A stretch of DNA of 6,791 bases, taken from contig CAJXXJ010000214.1 in NCBI GenBank assembly GCA_913062745.1, forward strand, positions 1-6,791, read 5' to 3'. This DNA comes from an uncultured Phaeodactylibacter sp. GTDB taxonomy: Bacteria > Bacteroidota > Bacteroidia > Chitinophagales > Saprospiraceae. The notes beneath the pieces are model-generated. The model worked only from the letters and a program-made list of their open reading frames with translations, was not told the origin of the DNA and did no database searches. Below are positions 1 through 6,082 of the stretch, piece by piece. The position numbers were made by a program, and so were the translations under genes. Every line of letters starts with the position of its first letter. Within the stretch, counting starts at the first letter, position 1.

Positions 1-585
1 CTGCTCGAGCTTGACCTGCGCCGTCCCCGTCAGGAAGTGTACAGTAAGTTGAAAACCGGATCAGCCGGCGTCTCTAACTTCCTGGAGGATACAAAAATGG
101 AAGCAGCACAGGTCATCCGCAACAGCGGGCTGCACGAGCGCCTTGACCTGATCAGCAGCGGCAATATCCCGACGGACCCCGGTGAGCTAATGCTTTCCGA
201 CCGGCTGCGCGATCTGGTGGAAGAACTAAAGGGATCCTACGATTTCATTCTCATCGATGCTCCGCCCATTGGGGTGGTGGCAGATGCACTGCAGCTCAGA
301 GATGTAGCCGGGACCACCCTTTATGTAGTGCGCGTCGGCTTTACGCAAACGGAGCAGTTGCAAATCATCGAGGATGTCAGCCAAAAAGGCAAGCTGCCCA
401 ACCCGTACATCGTCCTGAATGGGCTGCCGATGAACAAGACGAGCGGCTACGGCTACAGCTACGGCTACGGCACCGGCAGCTACGGCTACGGAGACAATGG
501 TTACTACGGGAAAAAGCCCCGGAGCCTGGCCGCTAATCTGGCCGCCCGCATCAATGGTAATTTCTTCTCCAAGTTCTTGTCCTGA
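1..585 (+). CDS. Wzc-like tyrosine kinase / polysaccharide chain-length regulator, C-terminal part (5' end outside window)
   Basis: This is the cytoplasmic kinase domain of a bacterial tyrosine (BY) kinase of the Wzc/CapB type, which controls polymer length and export by cycles of autophosphorylation at the inner membrane. The frame is open from base 1, so there is no true start here; a GTG at 37 is internal. The first residues, LLELDLRRP (1-27), fit the Walker A' motif, with Glu where the family usually has its first Asp. FILIDAPP (244-267) is Walker B, followed by the usual VADAL and a YVVR strand. A Gly/Tyr-rich tail with eight Tyr (448-507) is the expected autophosphorylation cluster, and a basic/hydrophobic end (KKPRS to KFLS) follows. 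The Walker A loop, transmembrane and Wzz domains would lie upstream. The gene heads a run of sugar genes, as is common in EPS clusters. The family call is firm; whether this protein serves only this cluster is inference. Confidence 0.92.
   Translation: MLELDLRRPRQEVYSKLKTGSAGVSNFLEDTKMEAAQVIRNSGLHERLDLISSGNIPTDPGELMLSDRLRDLVEELKGSYDFILIDAPPIGVVADALQLRDVAGTTLYVVRVGFTQTEQLQIIEDVSQKGKLPNPYIVLNGLPMNKTSGYGYSYGYGTGSYGYGDNGYYGKKPRSLAANLAARINGNFFSKFLS
445..489 (+). repeat. Hexanucleotide repeat coding the Gly/Ser-Tyr tail of the Wzc-like kinase
   Basis: Six copies of the hexamer GGCTAC or AGCTAC, encoding Gly-Tyr or Ser-Tyr, lie in two blocks (445-468 and 478-489) split by Gly-Thr-Gly. Two further Tyr codons follow at 502-507. 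The repeat is in frame, so copy changes would add or remove phosphorylatable tyrosines without shifting the frame. That it varies between strains is inference. Confidence 0.75.
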
Positions 586-621
586 TTTCAACCATTTCAT
601 TCAATCATTCAAAACTCAATA
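586..621 (+). other. G-free 36-nt spacer between the kinase and epimerase genes
   Basis: The spacer contains no G at all and is built of short TTCA/ATTCA-like words. It has no Shine-Dalgarno motif, no hairpin and no match to the Bacteroidota promoter box TAnnTTTG. It most likely acts as an unstructured leader for translation of the epimerase gene inside one transcript, which is inference. Confidence 0.4.
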
Positions 622-1158
622 ATGGAACTCAACGCTACCATTCAGAAAGAAAAGCATGCCATCAATGCTACGCTTGAAGAGCCCAAGCTCATCAAGGTGC
701 AGAGCATCTCCGATGACCGCGGGCTGCTGATCCCCTTTACCGATTACATCGATCATGAGCTGTTCCACCGCTGCTATATGGTGGAGGACTACGGCCGCGG
801 CATCGTCCGGGGGCTGCACTACCACAAGTTCGAAGCGAAGATTTTTACCATCGCTTCCGGTGCAGGCAAGTTTATCACCTTCAAGCTGCCGGAAGACCTG
901 GCAGACCGCAATGACCCGGAAGAAATCCGGCAGTTTGCGCAGGATAATCCGGAAACGGTTCAGAGCTGGGTAATCAGCAACCGCCACCACGCGGTGCTTT
1001 ATATTCCGCCTTACTATGCCAACGGCTGGGTGAGCCTGGAAAACCATACCGTACTCACGGCACTGAGCAACCTGCGCTTTGAGCAGGCGATGCATGATGA
1101 CATCCGCATCGACCCGTATATCATCGGAGAAGACCACTGGAAAGTCATCGGCCGATAA
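622..1158 (+). CDS. RmlC-like cupin, dTDP-4-dehydrorhamnose 3,5-epimerase family protein
   Basis: This 178-residue protein has the RmlC layout: SDDRGLL near residue 30, RGLHYH at 63-68, an IPP loop at 128-130 leading to YYANGWVSLE, and a C-terminal IRIDP at 161-165. RmlC enzymes epimerise C3 and/or C5 of 4-keto-6-deoxy sugar nucleotides in the cytoplasm. His66 and Lys73 fit the conserved active-site His and Lys of RmlC. By eye alignment, however, the second active-site His (PPGFAHGF) is Asn134 here, and the region of the catalytic Tyr reads SNLRFE with no Tyr. There is also an extra polar stretch at about 93-115. RGLHYH further recalls the RGxHxH signature of FdtA/WxcM-type ketoisomerases. 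It may therefore be a mono-epimerase, an isomerase or a divergent subfamily. The ATG at 622 is preceded by A-rich sequence and no Shine-Dalgarno. The fold is clear; the exact reaction is not. Confidence 0.8.
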   Translation: MELNATIQKEKHAINATLEEPKLIKVQSISDDRGLLIPFTDYIDHELFHRCYMVEDYGRGIVRGLHYHKFEAKIFTIASGAGKFITFKLPEDLADRNDPEEIRQFAQDNPETVQSWVISNRHHAVLYIPPYYANGWVSLENHTVLTALSNLRFEQAMHDDIRIDPYIIGEDHWKVIGR

Positions 1159-1194
1159 TCCAACTCAATTCACTACCTAAAATCTAAGAACACT
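1159..1194 (+). other. G-poor 36-nt spacer between the epimerase and SDR genes
   Basis: This gap is the same length as the one before the epimerase gene and shares the word AACTCAAT with it (613-620 and 1162-1169). It contains a single G. No promoter box, Shine-Dalgarno motif or hairpin was seen, so the SDR gene is probably translated from the same transcript (inference). Confidence 0.35.
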
Positions 1195-2121
1195 ATGAAA
1201 GTATTGATAACTGGGGGGGCTGGTTATGTAGGAACGGGGCTGATCCCCGTACTGTTGAACGCGGGGCACCACGTGACCGTATTCGACAACCTCACCTTTG
1301 GTATTGACCCCATACTCCCGTTCTTCAGAAACCCCAATTTCGAATTTATCCGCGGCGATATCCGCGACCGGGCAGCAGTACAGGAGGCTGCACGTACCGC
1401 TGACATCATCATCCACCTGGCCGCTATTGTAGGCTATCCGGCCTGCCGCAAAGACCCGGAATTGGCGGAAGCCGTAAATGTGGCAGGCACGCAAAACGTC
1501 ATTGACGCCACCTCTAAAAACCAGCTGATCATCTATGGCTCCACCGGCTCCAACTACGGCGCAGTAGAAGAGCTGTGCACCGAAGAGACCCCCCTCAATC
1601 CGCTGAGCCTGTACGGTCAAACCAAAACGCTGGCTGAACGCATGCTGCTGGAAGAGCGGCAGACCATCGCCTGGCGCTTTGCCACCGCTTTCGGTGTAGC
1701 GCCCCGCCTGCGCCTCGACCTGCTGGTGAATGACTTCACCCATAAGGCTGTCACGGAAGGCTACCTGGTCATCTACGAAAAGCACTTTATGCGCACCTTC
1801 ATCCACGTACACGATATGGCGCGCGTATTCCTGTTTGGCATCGAGAATCAGGACAAGATGGTCAATAACGTCTTCAATGTGGGCTCCAGGAAGATGAACT
1901 ACAGCAAGGAGGACATCTGCAATATGATCAATAAATACACCGGTGTGTACGTGCATTACGCAGATGTCGGTGAGGATGCCGACAAGCGCAACTACGTAGT
2001 GTGCTACAATAAAATCAACAAGTTGGGCTTCGACACTACGATCAGTGTAGAGGATGGCATCAGGGAGCTGGTGCGCGTCTGCAAGGCTATCGAGTTCCGC
2101 CGCCCTTACGCCAACGTATAG
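1195..2121 (+). CDS. Extended SDR NAD(P)-dependent NDP-sugar epimerase/dehydratase/reductase
   Basis: This is a cytoplasmic 308-residue enzyme of the extended short-chain dehydrogenase/reductase family, which acts on nucleotide sugars. The N-terminal Rossmann motif is GGAGYVG (7-13, GxxGxxG), followed by Asp31 after the second beta strand (FDN), which suggests NAD. GDIRD (54-58) and HLAAIVGYPAC (74-84) are typical of the family. The catalytic set is Thr117 in STGSNYG and Tyr140/Lys144 in YGQTK (YxxxK). The later RTFIHVHDMAR and VFNVGS motifs belong to the sugar-binding half. The AAIVGxPAC form resembles SDRs of deoxysugar pathways that act as 4-epimerases or 4-ketoreductases rather than classic GalE, but the sequence does not settle this. 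Length and start are normal, and the ATG at 1195 follows A-rich sequence. It sits between the RmlC-like gene and the aminotransferase, which supports a role in making the same sugar. Confidence 0.88.
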   Translation: MKVLITGGAGYVGTGLIPVLLNAGHHVTVFDNLTFGIDPILPFFRNPNFEFIRGDIRDRAAVQEAARTADIIIHLAAIVGYPACRKDPELAEAVNVAGTQNVIDATSKNQLIIYGSTGSNYGAVEELCTEETPLNPLSLYGQTKTLAERMLLEERQTIAWRFATAFGVAPRLRLDLLVNDFTHKAVTEGYLVIYEKHFMRTFIHVHDMARVFLFGIENQDKMVNNVFNVGSRKMNYSKEDICNMINKYTGVYVHYADVGEDADKRNYVVCYNKINKLGFDTTISVEDGIRELVRVCKAIEFRRPYANV

Positions 2122-2145
2122 ATTTAATGATCAAGAAAAAACACC

Positions 2146-3348
2146 ATGAAAACCGCAACACTACACTCCGCAGAGCTGGCCATAAGCGGCGGAAAGCCGG
2201 TAACTGAAGACCGGGTGCTTATCCATCTGCCTTACATGGATGAATCCGACTTCGGTGCTGTTAACGATGCTGTACGCTCCACCTTCGTCTCCGGTAACGG
2301 CCCCAAATGCATGGAATTTGAGGAAAAGCTGGCTGAATACCTGGGCGTGAAACACGTACTTTTCACCAATAGCTGCACCAGCGCGCTCGATCTGGCTTTT
2401 AAGGTAAAGTCATTTCCTGCGGACAGCGAGGTCATCGTACCGAATTTTACCTACACCTCCAGTGCCCTCGGCCCTTTGCTGAACGGGCTCCGCATCAAAC
2501 TGGTAGATGTCTATCCGGATAACGGCAATATCAATGTCTCGAAGATCGAAGAGGCGATCAACGATAAAACGGTAGCGATCGTCCCTGTCGATTACGCCGG
2601 CAACCCTTGCGAAATTGAGGAGGTTATGGATATCGCCCGCAAGCATGGGCTCTACGTGGTACAAGACGCTGCGCAGTCGATCGGCGCCACTTACCGGGGC
2701 CAAAAGATCGGCACCTTCGCAGATGTCACCACCTTTAGTTTCCACGGCACCAAAAACCTGACTACAGGCGAAGGCGGGGCATTGGTCACCAATGACGATG
2801 AGATAGCCGAGCGGGTCAAGTACATGCGCGAGAAAGGCACTGACAAACAGTCCTTCCTGGTAGACAACCGGGACCGTGGCTTTTACGAATACGTCGACAT
2901 CGGCGGTTCCTACGTACAATCCAATCTGCTTGGTGCCCTCGGCTTATCACAGCTGGAAAAACTCGACTGGATGAACGCTGAACGGGGCCGTATTGCAGCT
3001 TACTACAGGGAACAGCTGTCGGATGTGCCCAACCTGCAGTTCCTGCGCCTGACCGATGGTGCTGAAACCAACTGGCACCTGTTTGGCATTTTGGTGCCGG
3101 AAGAACACCGGTACTGGATCATGGATGCGCTGCGCGCGGAGGGTGTATTATCCAATGTGCACTACACTCCGCTGCACCGCAATAAGTTTTACCTCGGTAT
3201 GGCTACCGATGAAGAAATGCAGGGCTCTATGCAGTTTTTTGGGCGCTTGCTCCGTATTCCGATTTACCCGTCGCTCACTGCCGGGCAGCGGGCGCATGTA
3301 GCGGAGGCAGTGCGCAAAGTGATGCATGCCTTGCCAAAAGCTAAATGA
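2146..3348 (+). CDS. DegT/DnrJ/EryC1/StrS (WecE-like) PLP-dependent NDP-sugar aminotransferase
   Basis: This 400-residue enzyme transfers an amino group, usually from glutamate, to a keto-sugar nucleotide using pyridoxal phosphate. Lys203 in SFHGTKNLTTGEGGA is the Schiff-base lysine. Asp174 in VVQDAAQ binds the PLP ring nitrogen. TNSCTSALDLA (74-84) forms the phosphate and cofactor region. VPNFTYTSSA, VPVDYAGNPCEI, YMREKGTDKQSF, VHYTPLH and the C-terminal LLRIPIYPSL all match the family. The MREKGT and DIGGSYVQSNLLGA stretches resemble WecE, which makes dTDP-4-amino-4,6-dideoxygalactose. A 4-amino-6-deoxy sugar is therefore the leading guess, but 3-amination cannot be excluded. The ATG at 2146 lies 24 nt after the SDR stop, behind an A-rich leader. 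The stop overlaps the next gene by ATGA, which suggests the amine made here is the target of the ATP-grasp ligase that follows (inference). Confidence 0.92.
   Translation: MKTATLHSAELAISGGKPVTEDRVLIHLPYMDESDFGAVNDAVRSTFVSGNGPKCMEFEEKLAEYLGVKHVLFTNSCTSALDLAFKVKSFPADSEVIVPNFTYTSSALGPLLNGLRIKLVDVYPDNGNINVSKIEEAINDKTVAIVPVDYAGNPCEIEEVMDIARKHGLYVVQDAAQSIGATYRGQKIGTFADVTTFSFHGTKNLTTGEGGALVTNDDEIAERVKYMREKGTDKQSFLVDNRDRGFYEYVDIGGSYVQSNLLGALGLSQLEKLDWMNAERGRIAAYYREQLSDVPNLQFLRLTDGAETNWHLFGILVPEEHRYWIMDALRAEGVLSNVHYTPLHRNKFYLGMATDEEMQGSMQFFGRLLRIPIYPSLTAGQRAHVAEAVRKVMHALPKAK
3345..3348 (+). promoter_or_regulatory. ATGA stop-start overlap (translational coupling)
   Basis: The ATG of the ATP-grasp gene overlaps the TGA of the aminotransferase. 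No Shine-Dalgarno motif is visible upstream, so translation by re-initiation is likely. This holds only if 3345 rather than 3351 is the real start. Confidence 0.5.
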
Positions 3349-4571
3349 TTATGGGACGCTGCATACTTATTTTTGGCGCAGGCCTCAACCAACTGTCATT
3401 AATCCGGGCTGCCCGGGAGCTGGGCGTTACGTCCGTTGTCCTTGACGTAAGCGAGGACGCTCCGGGGCGGCCCCTCGCGGACCACTTTTACTGTGTGCCG
3501 GGAGATGATTATGAAACGACCCTTACCATAGCCCGCCGCCATGGGGTAGCGGGCTTGGTAACCAGCCAAATGGAAAAGCCCATGCGGTTGATGGCTCGTT
3601 TGGCAGTTGAGTTGGGCCTGCAGTTCCATAGCCCCGAAGTAACAGAGCGCAGCCTGGACAAATGGCTGATGAAACAGGCCTTTCTGGCTGGCGGTGTCCC
3701 CTGTGCGGAGGGCTATCTGATCCGAGCGGGGGAGGGATTGCCGGAAGGCCGCATCCGCAGCATGGGGTTTCCGCTCATTCTCAAACCTAAAGACGCGACC
3801 TCGAGTCAGGGGGTATTTCGGGTGGACACCATGGAGGAGGCAAAGGGCTTCCTGGATATTGCCCGCCGCTTTTCCAAAAGCGGAGAGGTCATTCTGGAAG
3901 AATTTCTGGACGGGCCCGAGTTTAGTGTGGAAAGCATCACCTACCGTGGCAAGACGACCGTAGTGCAGATCACCGAGAAGTTTGTAAGCCCCTTCCCCTG
4001 TACGGTGGAGATGGGGCATTTGCAGCCGGCCCCGCTGACCGCGGCACAGCGCGCTGCTGTAGAGCGGTGTGTGGTTCATGCTGTGGAGGCCATCGGGATC
4101 GACAATTCCGCATCGCATGCCGAAGTCAAGCTAACGGCTCAGGGGCCGAAAATGGTGGAAATTGGCGCGCGCCTGGGCGGAGACTTTATTTCCTCTTACC
4201 TCACCACCACTTCCTGCGGCGTAGATATGGACAAGGCTGCCATTCAGGTGGCTTTAGGAGAAGTGCCCGACCTGGAGCACCGGCATCAGCAGTATGCCTA
4301 TATTAAGTATCTGCAGCTGCCGGTAGGCGAACGCGTCGGGCGCATTCGGGATTATGACGATCTGCAAGCCTGTGATGAGGTGGTGATGGCGCATATTAGT
4401 CAGCCGGTAGGCAGCCTTATCCCGCAGATTACCGAAAGCAGGAAGCGCCCCGGTTTTGTGATCGTCAAAGGCAGCAGCCGGGAGGAAGTGCTGCAGCTGG
4501 GCCAGGAGTGCGCCCTGCGGCTGATGTGTAAGTTCTCCTTCCGGCGGGAACAGGAACTGGCAGCCGAATAA
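3345..4571 (+). CDS. ATP-grasp ligase, carboxylate-amine type (first of two paralogues)
   Basis: This 408-residue cytoplasmic enzyme has the ATP-grasp fold. The family activates a carboxylate as an acyl-phosphate and joins it, usually, to an amine. The pre-ATP-grasp domain starts with ILIFGAG (7-13). FPLILKPKDATSSQG (142-156) carries the ATP-binding Lys147. VILEEFLDGPEFSVES (182-197) holds the adenine-contacting strand. Glu260 (HAEVKL) and Glu272 with Arg276 (VEIGARLGGD) fit the Mg-ATP site. EMGHLQP near 222-228 is a likely substrate-side loop. All core residues are present, so it should be active. The start is ATG at 3345 in a 4-nt ATGA overlap with the aminotransferase. ATG at 3351 gives MGRCILIFG, which aligns better with the start of the second paralogue (MTKRILIFG), so the start is uncertain by two codons. 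Its position suggests N-acylation of the amino sugar. The substrate is unknown. Confidence 0.85.
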   Translation: MIMGRCILIFGAGLNQLSLIRAARELGVTSVVLDVSEDAPGRPLADHFYCVPGDDYETTLTIARRHGVAGLVTSQMEKPMRLMARLAVELGLQFHSPEVTERSLDKWLMKQAFLAGGVPCAEGYLIRAGEGLPEGRIRSMGFPLILKPKDATSSQGVFRVDTMEEAKGFLDIARRFSKSGEVILEEFLDGPEFSVESITYRGKTTVVQITEKFVSPFPCTVEMGHLQPAPLTAAQRAAVERCVVHAVEAIGIDNSASHAEVKLTAQGPKMVEIGARLGGDFISSYLTTTSCGVDMDKAAIQVALGEVPDLEHRHQQYAYIKYLQLPVGERVGRIRDYDDLQACDEVVMAHISQPVGSLIPQITESRKRPGFVIVKGSSREEVLQLGQECALRLMCKFSFRREQELAAE

Positions 4572-4579
4572 CCCGCTTT

Positions 4580-6067
4580 GTGAAATCGCTGTCCGACAAG
4601 TTCCTGAATGCTATCTTCTGGGTAGTCATCGATAAACTGGGCGGAAGCCTGAGCAATTTTCTGATTACGATTGTTCTGGCCCGGCTGCTGCTGCCCGAGG
4701 ACTTCGGGCTGCTCGCTATGGTCATGGTGGTGGTCGGCATCACTGCCGGCCTGGTGGACAGCGGCTTTTCCCTGGCTTTGATCCGGGAGAAGCACATCAG
4801 CGAGCTGGATAAATCGACTACCTTTCTGTTCAATGTAGTGGCAGCGCTGTTCCTTTACGGAGCGCTTTACGCTACTGCCCCGATGGTGGCCCGGTTCTTT
4901 GAGCAGCCGCTGCTTACCGATGTATTGCGCGTGCTGGGCATTACGCTGATCGTGGACTCGCTTACGCTGATCCAACGGGCGTTGCTGACCCAGCAGATCG
5001 ACTTTAAGACACAGACCAAGGTACGCATACCCGCACTGATCCTGGGCGGGCTGGCAGGAATCACAATGGCTTTCTACGGTTTTGGCGTATGGAGCCTCGT
5101 GGGGCAGCAGTTGCTGCGGGGCGGGCTGACTACAGTCCTGCTCTGGAAAATGTTCCCACTGCCGGTCTGGAACCGGTTCAGCCGGGCCTCTTTTAACCAC
5201 TTCTTTAGCTTCGGCTTTAAGATTCTGATCAGCGGGCTGGTCGGGAAGTTTTATGAGGAAATCTACAAGCTGGTAATCGGGAAGTTTTTTGCAGCAGCCG
5301 TGCTCGGCTTCTTTACGCAGGCGAACAACTTCCTGATGATTGTCGTGAACCCCTTGTCTTCCACCATACTGCGGGTGACCTACCCGGTGCTGGCAAAGCT
5401 GCAGGATGATGACCGCCAACTGAAGGAGGGCTACCGCAAACTCATTACAATGACCTCATTCGGGCTGCTGCCTGTGCTCGCCGGCATGGGTGTGCTGGCT
5501 AAACCAGCCGTTTCGTTCATCTTTGGTGAAAAATGGCTGCCCTCGGTCCCTTTTTTGCAGATGCTCTGTGCGGCAGCGTTGACCAACCACCTGCAGTACA
5601 TCAACGCCAACGCTATTCTGGTCAAGGGGCGGTCGGACTATACGCTTACACTGGAAATCGTGGATAAGGTCTTTATCACCCTGGCGATCGTCATTGGCCT
5701 GCAGATCGGCATTTACGGCTTGGTAGGCAGTGTGGTGGTTTCCTCCTATTTCAATCTGTTCATCTATGTCTACTACGCCAATAAGGTGATCGACTACTCC
5801 CTGCGGGAGCAATTCCGCGACTTTTCAGCCAGTCTCTGGATTAGCCTGGTCATGGGCATCTTCGTCTACGGGCTGATGCAGCTGCTGGACTGGCCGGATT
5901 TGCCATTGCTGCTGCTCTGCAGTCTGGCCGGAGCCGTGATTTACTTTGGAATACACTTCCTCATCCGCACCCGGGAAGCGGCGTTGGTACTGGAATTTTT
6001 GCTGCCCAAAGTCCGGCAGTTTTTCAACAAAAAGGCTGTAGCGCCCGCCGAGGGGAAGCAGCCGTAA
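4580..6067 (+). CDS. Wzx/PST-type polysaccharide flippase (MOP superfamily)
   Basis: This 495-residue inner-membrane protein of the polysaccharide transporter family flips lipid-linked oligosaccharide units to the periplasm. By eye about 14 hydrophobic segments run along it, near residues 10-35, 42-65, 81-103, 113-133, 150-170, 172-190, 208-222, 230-258, 291-312, 322-342, 360-378, 380-400, 416-436 and 440-463. The N-terminus is typical of WzxC-like members: ARLLLPEDFGLLAMV (34-48) followed by a GLVDSGF turn and ALIREK. FGEKWLPSVPFLQML (315-329) is another familiar stretch. The basic C-terminal tail is cytoplasmic. The start is GTG at 4580: after an in-frame stop at 4529-4531 no ATG, GTG or TTG occurs before it, and the next Met (47) would remove the first membrane helix. 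It lies 8 nt after the first ATP-grasp gene. Wzx-type export implies a Wzy polymerase elsewhere. The substrate is unknown. Confidence 0.9.
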   Translation: MKSLSDKFLNAIFWVVIDKLGGSLSNFLITIVLARLLLPEDFGLLAMVMVVVGITAGLVDSGFSLALIREKHISELDKSTTFLFNVVAALFLYGALYATAPMVARFFEQPLLTDVLRVLGITLIVDSLTLIQRALLTQQIDFKTQTKVRIPALILGGLAGITMAFYGFGVWSLVGQQLLRGGLTTVLLWKMFPLPVWNRFSRASFNHFFSFGFKILISGLVGKFYEEIYKLVIGKFFAAAVLGFFTQANNFLMIVVNPLSSTILRVTYPVLAKLQDDDRQLKEGYRKLITMTSFGLLPVLAGMGVLAKPAVSFIFGEKWLPSVPFLQMLCAAALTNHLQYINANAILVKGRSDYTLTLEIVDKVFITLAIVIGLQIGIYGLVGSVVVSSYFNLFIYVYYANKVIDYSLREQFRDFSASLWISLVMGIFVYGLMQLLDWPDLPLLLLCSLAGAVIYFGIHFLIRTREAALVLEFLLPKVRQFFNKKAVAPAEGKQP

Positions 6068-6082
6068 AACGATTTAAACAAC

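Noticed and set aside
37..585. GTG at 37 as the start of a small separate protein
   Set aside because: The frame is open upstream to base 1 and the residues before 37 form the Walker A' motif, so this is the inside of a longer kinase gene.
1177..1956. Antisense open frame of 259 codons opposite the SDR gene
   Set aside because: Shadow frame; the + strand has the complete SDR motif set.
2122..2145. Possible terminator or promoter before the aminotransferase gene
   Set aside because: The 24-nt gap is A-rich but has no stem-loop and no promoter box.
3399..4118. Antisense open frame of 239 codons opposite the first ATP-grasp gene
   Set aside because: No motif, and fully inside a gene with conserved catalytic residues.
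4400..5419. Long antisense open frame (339 codons) opposite the flippase
   Set aside because: It is Gln/His-rich with no recognisable domain and lies opposite a clear membrane protein; the codon bias of the + strand gene explains it.
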